Assembly: GCF_003731635.1 (NCBI RefSeq)
Contig: NZ_RCUA01000053.1
Location: forward strand, 62,001 to 126,000
Direction: 5' to 3'
Length of the DNA stretch: 64,000 nucleotides
DNA from: Marisediminitalea oceani
GTDB lineage: Bacteria > Pseudomonadota > Gammaproteobacteria > Enterobacterales > Alteromonadaceae
Part shown: piece by piece, positions 31,301 to 37,714 of the stretch
How the letters are laid out: the number at the start of each line of letters is the position of its first letter
Position numbering within the stretch: the stretch's first letter is position 1
Notes under the pieces: generated by a model
The model's input: only the letters and a program-made list of their open reading frames with translations
What the model was told of the DNA's origin: nothing
Database searches by the model: none
Made by a program: the position numbers and the translations under genes

Positions 31301-31730
31301 TGAAACCTTACAGCGCCAACCGGACACCGCACCTGATAAGCGGTCGGAGCAGATAAATTTACTCGATAAGCAGTGCATTCTGATTATCGAAAATGACGAG
31401 CAAATAAGCTCCGCGATGGAAGCATTGCTGTCAGACTGGGGCGCTAAGGTGATGGTTGCGAAAACGGTAGCCGAGGCCCTGTCTTGTGAAACAATCCCCG
31501 ACCTGATGTTGGTTGATTATCATCTGGATCACGGCGAGACAGGCATCAACGTGGCCTGTCAGTTGCGTAAACACTGGCAACGTTCGGTACCCGGTATTCT
31601 TAATACCGCTAACCGCCATGATGGCGTGCGTGATGAAGCACGTGAGGCAGGATTGCTGTATTTACCCAAACCGTTAAAACCCGCGGCACTCAAACGTATG
31701 CTGAAACAACATAAACTGACCAGTGGCTAA
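28353..31730 (+). CDS. crbS: CrbS-like hybrid histidine kinase fused to a sodium-solute symporter
   Basis: 1125-residue membrane sensor. Residues ~1-480 form a PutP/SLC5-type symporter with about 13 helices (HCTSWAFFGTTTQTTHYGW near the start). After a linker (STAC-like) come a PAS domain (~608-725, IVVLDQNLNMLAWNDS), a HisKA domain with H-box AAAGHDLMQPF (~772), a HATPase with NLLSNAVRYT, DTGPGIPE and GLGLGLTI, and a C-terminal receiver (~1005-1125) with phospho-acceptor Asp in LMLVDYHL. This matches CrbS of the acetate switch in Vibrio and Pseudomonas, which with CrbR controls acetyl-CoA synthetase. A CbrA/NahK-type relative is the alternative. A LuxR-type regulator at 36948 is the likely partner. 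Confidence 0.85.
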   Translation: MLNIWSVSAIVLLYLAGLFALAFWGDKKIDKNKQHPVLYSLGLGVHCTSWAFFGTTTQTTHYGWPVFPTYVGIALVMLFAFPVLIKITRICQQNSVSSLADFISLRYDRSHSLAALITLLCFVGVVPYIALQLDAITESINLLTADADSGSGTVGLYVAALMALFAILFGTQTLSLTEKHPGLLVTIAAESMIKLIGLSVVGIYVCYGLFDGLFDLVAQAAQYQPGRDILYADKSWVVYVSHILLGICAMFVLPRQFHMNFVENNGTGELKTARWLFPLYLLGMTIFLLPIALAGSVLLDPTTAQSDSLVLAIPLHEQNLTVSVIAFLGGLSATTSMIIVATLALGIMIANNLITPLWFKFKLKKQARHTMEASQLLNIRRLTVLVVLSVAFWYHVNISQSAPLVKSGIIAMALLSQMLPAMMFSLYWQKRSKTAAISGMLAGFIGWVVWMLYPSLLSSYYFNPIPSDHDLATSYVLSLVINCMVYVLVAALLPTAKAHNETDPPLPVSRAEEPELAIPVSDLLSLTERVLEPGAHATLARQLSGNDTGNSRQGYASQGLLTRVEKLMAGQIGHPSARLLLTAIADSQGRGFSNLVHWVEEASQSFQFNHEVLMSSVQHIQQGIVVLDQNLNMLAWNDSYLDMFNYPAGVVQVGMPIKDLLQYNARRGLLGEVGNMQEEIDKRVQYMAAGSEYKYVRKQADGRVIELNGSPLPGGGYVTTYSDITAYIKIQDQLEQAKTELEARVAHRTKQLEVAKQEADQANLSKTKFLAAAGHDLMQPFNAATLFASMLVQKTSGTELHTMSEGLLHSLNSAESLLTSLLDMTRLESGRLTVQKTHFALDDVLAGLVNEFSIIGEQKSLQLSYVPTSVNVYSDPKLLRRIIQNLLSNAVRYTQSGRVLIGVRHRAGNFIEIAVMDTGPGIPENQLQDIFNEFHQLDQQHNQGLGLGLTIVERISQLLVHPVSVASQPNKGTAFSIRVERSRETLQRQPDTAPDKRSEQINLLDKQCILIIENDEQISSAMEALLSDWGAKVMVAKTVAEALSCETIPDLMLVDYHLDHGETGINVACQLRKHWQRSVPGILNTANRHDGVRDEAREAGLLYLPKPLKPAALKRMLKQHKLTSG

Positions 31731-31736
31731 CGCTGA

Positions 31737-32438
31737 TTATTCAGTACGGATAGTTTTTGACAGACCACTGGCAGCTATTTGTTCATAACTGTTCAGGGCG
31801 GCCTGTGCGTGCTCTTTCATCAGAGCCTCAGCACGTGCTCCCTGCCCCGCAGCAATGGCCTGCACGATGGCGTGATGTTGCTGATGAGCATAATAGAGCC
31901 GTTCATATTCGCGCTCAGGTTGCTCAGGGTTAAACACCAGCGCATTTACCGATGCCATAGGAAGGTGCTCATTAATCTGCAAAGCCATCACAATCGCATT
32001 GTTCTGACTGCCTTTTACCAGGCACTCGTGGAACCGTCGGTTTATCTCTACATAGGTCTGGATCTTTTCTTCATCAAACGTGCGCTCGGCAAACAAGGTG
32101 TCACCCTCATGCAGACACAATCTGAGCTCGGCAATAATTGCACTGCCCCCCCCCTTCTCAACGATCTGTCGCACCGCTAAGCCTTCCAGCACGCCACGCA
32201 CTTCTACAGAACCGGCAATTTCCTCGTTAGTCACTTTCCTAACCTGATAACCACGCCGGGGCAACTTCGTTAATAACCCCTCCTGTTCAAGGGCACGAAA
32301 AGCAATGCGAACCGGTGTTCGAGATACCCCCAACATATCTGCGGTGGGTATTTCAGCCAGTCTATCGCCCTGATTCAGCGCGCCAGAGAGGATTTTATTC
32401 CGTAATATGCTGAGTACGGCGTGTTTATCTTTCTTCAT
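31737..32438 (-). CDS. vanR: VanR-like GntR-family repressor
   Basis: FadR/FCD-type GntR regulator, ~233 residues from ATG 32438 (MKKDKHAVLS), which has AGGA upstream; ATG 32465 is also possible. The winged helix (residues ~8-70) contains AEIPTADMLGVSRTPVRIAFRALEQ, and the rest is the all-helical FCD ligand-binding domain with metal-site type Glu/His residues. It is divergent from vanAB, and the intergenic region has three ATTGGATCCAAT-like palindromes, the known VanR operator sequence of Caulobacter. VanR proteins release DNA on binding vanillate, so vanillate-inducible control of vanAB and autoregulation are inferred. Confidence 0.85.
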   Translation of the reverse strand: MKKDKHAVLSILRNKILSGALNQGDRLAEIPTADMLGVSRTPVRIAFRALEQEGLLTKLPRRGYQVRKVTNEEIAGSVEVRGVLEGLAVRQIVEKGGGSAIIAELRLCLHEGDTLFAERTFDEEKIQTYVEINRRFHECLVKGSQNNAIVMALQINEHLPMASVNALVFNPEQPEREYERLYYAHQQHHAIVQAIAAGQGARAEALMKEHAQAALNSYEQIAASGLSKTIRTE

Positions 32439-32537
32439 TTTCAATTTTCCTGAACGGCTATTCATCTTGTCTAACCAGGCCCCCCTTCTATTTTGCGCAG
32501 TAACGAGGTTGTAAACAAGCACTTAAGTAAATTCTTA

Positions 32538-32549
32538 ATTGGATCCAAT
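32538..32549. promoter_or_regulatory. VanR operator 1
   Basis: ATTGGATCCAAT, extended to the perfect 16-bp palindrome TAATTGGATCCAATTA (32536-32551). It lies about 100 bases upstream of vanR. Confidence 0.8.
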
Positions 32550-32598
32550 TATTATTAAACGGGCAAAAATTAAGGCCCATTAGTCTGACAATGTCCAT

Positions 32599-32612
32599 TT
32601 TTGGATCCAAAA
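32599..32612. promoter_or_regulatory. VanR operator 2
   Basis: TTTTGGATCCAAAA, a 14-bp perfect palindrome with the TTGGATCCAA core, about midway between vanR and vanA. Confidence 0.7.
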
Positions 32613-32651
32613 TTTACAAAAAGCTAGAAACATTCTATTAACATTGCTAAC

Positions 32652-32663
32652 ATTGGATCCAAT
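32652..32663. promoter_or_regulatory. VanR operator 3
   Basis: ATTGGATCCAAT, 33 bases before the vanA start. A possible vanA -10 (TATACA, 32663-32668) touches its right edge, so VanR bound here should block RNA polymerase. Confidence 0.8.
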
Positions 32664-32695
32664 ATACAAGATTATTTGAAAAAGGAATGCTACTT

Positions 32696-33754
32696 ATGAG
32701 TCATTTTATTCGCAATGCTTGGTACGTCGCAGCCACCAGTGACGAGATTAACGCAACCCAACCACTTGGCCGTACTGTATGCAATATTCAGATTGCTTTT
32801 TTCCGCGACAGCAAACAACAAATTCAGGCAGTTGAAGATTTTTGCCCTCATCGTGGTGCCCCGTTATCACTGGGCTATGTAGAAGGAGACAACCTGGTTT
32901 GCGGTTATCATGGCCTGCAGATGGGCGCTGACGGTAAAACCCGCAGTATGCCCAGCCAACGGGTTGAAAACTTTCCTTGTATTAAGCCGGTACCGGTGGT
33001 TGAGCGCTATGGTTTTATCTGGGTGTGGCCGGGCGATAAAGACGCGGCGGATGAAGGTTTAATCCCTGAACTCAACTGGGCATTGGATCCAAATTGGGCT
33101 TATGGTGGGGGTATTTACTACATAAAATGCGATTACCGCCTGATGATTGATAACCTAATGGATCTGACCCACGAAACCTATGTGCATGCCAGCTCTATTG
33201 GCCAGAAAGAAATCGATGAAACCCCGGTAAAAACCACTATGGAAAATGGCCAGGTGGTCACCAGCCGGTTTATGGAAAATATCCTGCCGCCTCCATTCTG
33301 GCAAAATGGCCTCAGTGCCAACGGACTACCCACCGACCAACCCGTCGATCGCTGGCAGATCTGTCGGTTCGATTTACCCAGTCACGTTATGATTGAAGTA
33401 GGTGTGGCTCTGGCCGGTAAGGGCGGGTACGACGCACCCGCCGATCAGAAGGCTAACAGTGTCGTGGTTGACTTTATTACACCAGAGACCGACGGCACAA
33501 TGTGGTATTTCTGGGGTATGGCAAGAAATTTCAAAGCGAATGATGACGCATTAACCGCTACCATCCGGGAAGGCCAGGGTAAAATATTTGCTGAAGACCT
33601 TGAAATCCTTGAGCGTCAGCAACAAAACCTTGACCGTTTTCCTGACCGTCAGATCCTCAAACTCGATATTGATGCAGGAGGCGTGCAGGCTCGACGGTTG
33701 ATTGAGCGGACCATGAAAAAAGAAAAATCTGCTGCAAGCAACGGAGAGTCATAA
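32696..33754 (+). CDS. vanA: Vanillate O-demethylase oxygenase subunit VanA
   Basis: Rieske non-haem iron oxygenase that demethylates vanillate to protocatechuate and formaldehyde. 352 residues from ATG 32696 (MSHFIRNAWYVAA), with AAGGA at good spacing; an ATG at 32687 overlaps that site. The Rieske [2Fe-2S] ligands are in CPHRGAPLSLG and CGYHGLQ, and the mononuclear iron site is the DNLMDLTHETYVH segment (D, H, H). It is cotranscribed with vanB one base downstream. A VanR-type site also occurs inside the gene at 33082. Veratrate- or other methoxybenzoate-demethylases are related alternatives, but the VanR operators support vanillate. Confidence 0.93.
   Translation: MSHFIRNAWYVAATSDEINATQPLGRTVCNIQIAFFRDSKQQIQAVEDFCPHRGAPLSLGYVEGDNLVCGYHGLQMGADGKTRSMPSQRVENFPCIKPVPVVERYGFIWVWPGDKDAADEGLIPELNWALDPNWAYGGGIYYIKCDYRLMIDNLMDLTHETYVHASSIGQKEIDETPVKTTMENGQVVTSRFMENILPPPFWQNGLSANGLPTDQPVDRWQICRFDLPSHVMIEVGVALAGKGGYDAPADQKANSVVVDFITPETDGTMWYFWGMARNFKANDDALTATIREGQGKIFAEDLEILERQQQNLDRFPDRQILKLDIDAGGVQARRLIERTMKKEKSAASNGES
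33082..33093. promoter_or_regulatory. VanR-like site inside vanA
   Basis: ATTGGATCCAAA, an 11 of 12 match to the VanR operator, 390 bases into vanA. It may be chance, or an auxiliary operator allowing looping or a roadblock. Confidence 0.35.
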
Positions 33755-33755
33755 T

Positions 33756-34694
33756 ATGTTACAGGTTATTGTTTCGGGCAAAGAGAGTCTTACTCCTCGA
33801 GTCTGCAAGCTCACGCTGACCTCAAGCACCGGTGAGCCGCTGCCAGATTGGGCACCCGGCGCCCATATCGATGTATTTTTGCCAGGAGATATGATTCGCC
33901 AGTATTCTCTGTGTGGTGCACTCGATGCCCAGCATTATCAGATTGCCGTGCAATTGGAAGAACAGGGTAAAGGCGGCTCCCGCTATATTCATGAGTCACT
34001 GCAATGCGGTGCGGAACTGACCATCAGTGAACCGCGTAATCACTTTCCACTGACGGAAGGAGAAAACCCCTGCCTGTTTCTGGCTGCGGGTATCGGGATC
34101 ACGCCGTTTATCCCCATGATTGAAGCGTGCCTGGCTGGCAACAGACCATTTAGCCTGTACTATGCTGTCGCCAACGGGTCTGATAATTTGCTCAGTGACC
34201 AATACACTTTGCTGGCAAACGTTCATGTTCACGATAAAGCGACTCAGGGGGTCCGCCTGAATATTGATGCGCTGCTCAAAGCAGCCCCGGCCGACAGCGA
34301 TATTTTTGTTTGCGGCCCGAATGGTTTTATTAACGACTTTCTTAGTCTGTCGGCCCGGCAAGGTATCGACTCTGCACGATTACATCGTGAATTCTTTACC
34401 GCAGAGCCCATTGATCATTCCAATGACGGCAGCTTTGAACTGGAAATTGCCAGCACCGGGCAGATAGTTAGTGTTGCTAAGGATGAGTCCATGTTGGAAG
34501 CACTCGAAGACAACGGCTTCTTTGTGCCTGTCTCTTGTGAAGAAGGGGTTTGTGGCACCTGTATCACCCCGCTACTCGGTGGCGAGGCCGATCACAAAGA
34601 CGTGTTTCTGAACGATAAGGAAAAGGCACAAATGGACCGGGTTGCCGTGTGCTGCTCCCGGGCTAAAACGCCGCGCCTCATTCTGGATCTCTAA
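33756..34694 (+). CDS. vanB: Vanillate O-demethylase reductase subunit VanB
   Basis: Class IA oxygenase reductase, 312 residues, passing electrons from NAD(P)H via FMN to the Rieske centre of VanA. Order: FMN-binding barrel with RQYSLCG, NAD-binding fold with AAGIGITPFIPM, and a C-terminal plant-type [2Fe-2S] ferredoxin domain with Cys ligands in SCEEGVCGTC plus a later Cys in VAVCC. It starts one base after vanA. Its 3' end overlaps the convergent AraC-family gene by 4 bases. Confidence 0.94.
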   Translation: MLQVIVSGKESLTPRVCKLTLTSSTGEPLPDWAPGAHIDVFLPGDMIRQYSLCGALDAQHYQIAVQLEEQGKGGSRYIHESLQCGAELTISEPRNHFPLTEGENPCLFLAAGIGITPFIPMIEACLAGNRPFSLYYAVANGSDNLLSDQYTLLANVHVHDKATQGVRLNIDALLKAAPADSDIFVCGPNGFINDFLSLSARQGIDSARLHREFFTAEPIDHSNDGSFELEIASTGQIVSVAKDESMLEALEDNGFFVPVSCEEGVCGTCITPLLGGEADHKDVFLNDKEKAQMDRVAVCCSRAKTPRLILDL

Positions 34695-35557
34695 CCCTGA
34701 CTCTGGCGACGATAGGCTGCGGGGCTTAGCTCCGTATGCCGCTTAAAGAACTTATTGAAATAACCCGGTTCGTTAAATCCCAGTCGCTCTGCAATGCCGG
34801 CTACCGCCGTATCGCTGAAAATCAGATAACGTTTTGCCTCGCTGATGAGTACATTATGGATCATCGCCAGCGCATTAGACTGAAAATACTGTTGGCATAT
34901 TTGGTTGAGATGGGCCTGGCTTACACCAATTTTTGCGGCATACCAGGCCACTTTGTGCTGAGTAGTGAAATGCAGGCGGATAAGGTGTTGAAACTGTCTT
35001 AGTTTGCGTTCCGGTTTACTCAGACTCCCTTCTTCAGTGCGGGCAGGTTGCATACGGTGCATTAAAATGAGCAATTGCTGCAATAAGGCCTGAAGCATGC
35101 TCCCCTGATGCATCGAGGAGGCATTGGCTTCCTGCTGTATTGCGCCGCAAATGGCCTGTAACGGACAAAGATAGATATCTTTAACGGCCAGCACAAAGGC
35201 ACCAGCCAGCGCTTCGACTGATTCTCCGATATTTTGCTCTACCTGACGCAGCATGGGCGAAGCTACTGATAATACCGTGCCCTGAGAATGCGACTGCCAG
35301 TCAAAACCATGCATTACGCCATCCGGAATATACAACAATGCCGGCGCCGTAATCCGGTGATGTTCGTCATCAAACTGTACATCCACACCGCCCTCAGTGA
35401 GCACAAAGATTTGCGTGATGTGCTGGTGACGATGGGGATGAATTTTCCATTCGTGTTGCTCGCTACGCTGCGTAAGCGGCTCACAATATAAAAAGGTCTG
35501 ATGCCAGAAGCTGCCTTTTTCCCCGTAAAGATCAACAAACTCCAGATTACCCAACAT
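34691..35557 (-). CDS. AraC-family regulator (PobR-like)
   Basis: 288 residues. The N-terminal cupin-type sensor has metal-like His residues in HPHRHQHITQIFVL, and the C-terminal double helix-turn-helix contains VAWYAAKIGVSQAHLNQICQQYF and AGIAERLGFNEPGYFNKFFKRHT. The layout resembles PobR, which activates 4-hydroxybenzoate hydroxylase genes; here it is divergent from ligAB, so an aromatic acid such as protocatechuate is the likely effector (inference). It is convergent with and overlaps vanB by 4 bases. Confidence 0.85.
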   Translation of the reverse strand: MLGNLEFVDLYGEKGSFWHQTFLYCEPLTQRSEQHEWKIHPHRHQHITQIFVLTEGGVDVQFDDEHHRITAPALLYIPDGVMHGFDWQSHSQGTVLSVASPMLRQVEQNIGESVEALAGAFVLAVKDIYLCPLQAICGAIQQEANASSMHQGSMLQALLQQLLILMHRMQPARTEEGSLSKPERKLRQFQHLIRLHFTTQHKVAWYAAKIGVSQAHLNQICQQYFQSNALAMIHNVLISEAKRYLIFSDTAVAGIAERLGFNEPGYFNKFFKRHTELSPAAYRRQSQG

Positions 35558-35660
35558 TTTTATTACAATCTACAAAATTAACCATAAAATAACTAATTTA
35601 ACCCTTATAAAGCCAGAATATCTACATAAAATACAATTATCAACTTAATCAGGGGCTCAT

Positions 35661-36062
35661 ATGAACTGGCAAAAACAGGACTACGATGACATTCCCGGCA
35701 CTTACGTGTTCGATGGTCAGCGGGCGCATCCCGCTTATGCAATCAACAAATTGCTGTATACCTTTAACGATGAAGCCTGTCGGGCAGAATTTGACGCCGA
35801 CCCGGCGGCCTATTGCGACAAAATGGGCGTCACCGGCGAATACAAAGAAGCCGTACTGACGCAGGATTTTCTGGGCCTGTTGCGCCTGGGTGCCAATATC
35901 TATTTCCTGGCCAAAATGTGTATTCCCCGAGGCGTGTCGGTGCAGGACGCCGGCGCCGCCTTTCAGGGCATTAGTACCGAAGAATTCCAGCAACGTCTGC
36001 TCGATAAAGGCAACGGGCTGAGTGACATACTGGCGAAACGAGGAGACTACTGGAATGGCTAA
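35661..36062 (+). CDS. ligA: Protocatechuate 4,5-dioxygenase alpha subunit
   Basis: Small helical subunit of the extradiol dioxygenase LigAB, 133 residues, starting with ATG after AGGGG. Recognisable family segments are DYDDIPGTYVFDGQRAHPAY and YNKLLYTF-type helix (here INKLLYTFNDEACRAEF). It forms the lid over the active site and makes the enzyme specific for protocatechuate. Its last codons overlap the start of ligB by 8 bases, indicating translational coupling. Confidence 0.92.
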   Translation: MNWQKQDYDDIPGTYVFDGQRAHPAYAINKLLYTFNDEACRAEFDADPAAYCDKMGVTGEYKEAVLTQDFLGLLRLGANIYFLAKMCIPRGVSVQDAGAAFQGISTEEFQQRLLDKGNGLSDILAKRGDYWNG

Positions 36063-36894
36063 AATTATTGGCGGGATCACCAGCTCACACATTCCCGCGG
36101 TGGGCAATGCAATTTCACAGGGGCTCACTCAGGAGCCTTACTGGAAACGTTTTTTCGACGGCTATGAACCAGCCAAAGACTGGTTAAAAGAAGTTAAGCC
36201 TGATTTGGTTATCGTGGTTTATAACGACCATGGCCTCAATTTCTTTTTAGATAAGATGCCAACCTTTGCCTTAGGTTGTGCCGACATCTACGAGAACGCC
36301 GACGAAGGTTGGGGATTAAAACCAACGGCACCGTTTACCGGCGATGCGAAACTGTCCTGGCATATCGCGCAATCACTGGTTGAACAGGAATTTGACATTT
36401 GTACCTGCCAGGAAATGAAAGTCGATCACGGTTTTGTTAATCCTATCCGGGCGTTGTTCGGCGATCACGTAGACTGGCCGGTAAAAGCCATTCCGCTGGC
36501 AGTGAATACGGTACAGCATCCGGTGCCCTCGGCAGCACGATGTTTAAAGTTGGGCCGGGCGCTGGGCAAAGCCCTTGAGTCTTATCCGGAAGATACCCGG
36601 GTAGTTATTCTGGGTACTGGCGGCATGTCCCATCAGTTACAGGGCGAGCGTGCCGGGATTATCGACGTTGAATTCGATTTGGAATGCATGGATAAGATTG
36701 CCACTGAGCCTGAGTGGATGACTCAGTTCAGTAATGCCGAAATAATTCGCCGTGCTGGCAGTGAAGGAATCGAAACCATTATGTGGCTGGTGATGCGCGG
36801 TGCGCTGAAAGACGACGCTGCGGTGTTGCACAAACATTACCATGCGCCTATTTCCAATACTGGTGCCGGCGTACTAGTGCTGGATAATCAGTAA
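36055..36894 (+). CDS. ligB: Protocatechuate 4,5-dioxygenase beta subunit
   Basis: Catalytic iron(II) subunit that opens protocatechuate to 4-carboxy-2-hydroxymuconate semialdehyde. 279 residues from ATG 36055, chosen because GAGGAG lies upstream; the frame is open 11 codons earlier. Metal ligands are visible as His in SSHIPAVG, His in YNDHGLNFF and Glu in GSEGIETIMW, with the catalytic His in GGMSHQL. The downstream enzymes of the 4,5 pathway (LigC, I, J, K type) are not in this window. Confidence 0.93.
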   Translation: MAKIIGGITSSHIPAVGNAISQGLTQEPYWKRFFDGYEPAKDWLKEVKPDLVIVVYNDHGLNFFLDKMPTFALGCADIYENADEGWGLKPTAPFTGDAKLSWHIAQSLVEQEFDICTCQEMKVDHGFVNPIRALFGDHVDWPVKAIPLAVNTVQHPVPSAARCLKLGRALGKALESYPEDTRVVILGTGGMSHQLQGERAGIIDVEFDLECMDKIATEPEWMTQFSNAEIIRRAGSEGIETIMWLVMRGALKDDAAVLHKHYHAPISNTGAGVLVLDNQ

Positions 36895-36895
36895 T

Positions 36896-36945
36896 CGGGT
36901 GCCCCGTCACTGGCCGTGCAACTGTTGGCGGCCGGTGACACCCGG
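36896..36945. terminator. Hairpin between convergent ligB and crbR
   Basis: Inverted repeat GTCACTGGCCG / CGGCCGGTGAC, flanked by CGGGT / ACCCGG, with a 12-base loop. It lacks a clear T-tract, so termination is plausible but not proven. Confidence 0.5.
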
Positions 36946-36947
36946 CT

Positions 36948-37625
36948 TCATTCTTCCATGTTCATCATTTGTTTAAACAACACCCCTGCCTGAGTGCGGT
37001 TGATCACCTCAAGCTTACGCAACACAGCCGACGCATGCTGCTTAACCGTGGATTCAGAAATTTCCAGCTCATAGGCAATTTGTTTGTTTAACAACCCATC
37101 GGCCATCATCCGCAGTACCTTAAACTGATGGGGCGTTAATTGCGCCAGTTTATCTGCAAACGCTTTATCCTGCTGATTCTCCAGCGCTTCAATGGCTTCG
37201 TTGATGTTCTCCGGTAGCCATTGCTCGCCATCGAGCACATGGTTAACCGCTTCGGCAATTTCAGCCAGCGGGGTGGACTTCGGAATATAGCCACTGGCGC
37301 CTAAATCAATAGCCTTGCGAATTAATACCGGGTCTTCTTCTGCCGACACTATAACCACCAGCACGCCCGGAAACTGAGTGCGCAGTGTAGTTAAACCGGT
37401 AAGGCCTTCGTTGCCTGGCATATTTAAGTCGAGAAACACCAACTCCAGTGAGTCATCGGCCTCTATTGCGCTGTAAGCTTCAGAAAATGATGCCACTTCG
37501 GTGATGTTGTCACCCACGATATCCACCATCGCCTGACGCATGGCAGCGCGAAATAAGGGATGGTCATCAGCAATTAAAATACGCGTATCCAAAACTTCTA
37601 CCTGACTCAACATAGCGTTATTCAT
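36948..37625 (-). CDS. crbR: CrbR-like NarL/LuxR-family response regulator
   Basis: 225 residues. The receiver domain (residues ~14-130) has acidic residues in IADDHPLFRAAM, phospho-acceptor Asp in LVFLDLNMPG and the conserved Lys in IPKSTP. The C-terminal LuxR-type helix-turn-helix has LTPHQFKVLRMMADGLLNKQIAYELEISESTVKQH. It lacks a transmembrane partner next to it; the CrbS-like kinase 5 kb away at 28353 is the probable cognate. In Vibrio and Pseudomonas CrbR/ErdR-type regulators activate acs and related carbon genes. The name is by analogy. Confidence 0.72.
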   Translation of the reverse strand: MNNAMLSQVEVLDTRILIADDHPLFRAAMRQAMVDIVGDNITEVASFSEAYSAIEADDSLELVFLDLNMPGNEGLTGLTTLRTQFPGVLVVIVSAEEDPVLIRKAIDLGASGYIPKSTPLAEIAEAVNHVLDGEQWLPENINEAIEALENQQDKAFADKLAQLTPHQFKVLRMMADGLLNKQIAYELEISESTVKQHASAVLRKLEVINRTQAGVLFKQMMNMEE

Positions 37626-37655
37626 AAAGTATACCGCAGAATCATAATGTTAAGA

Positions 37656-37683
37656 ACAAAACGGCCAGCAAAAGCTGGCCGGT
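37656..37683 (-). terminator. Intrinsic terminator of the TonB receptor gene
   Basis: Stem CGGCCAGC / GCTGGCCG with a 4-base loop, followed on the minus strand by TTTTG. It is located about 35 bases after the receptor stop. Confidence 0.8.
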
Positions 37684-37714
37684 TCCATATTTTTGTTAAT
37701 CGGGCTCTGCCAGA

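Noticed and set aside
32538..32663. GGATCC repeats as cloning-site artefacts
   Set aside because: The symmetry extends beyond the BamHI core into AT-flanks, the three sites differ in flanking bases, and the positions fit VanR control.
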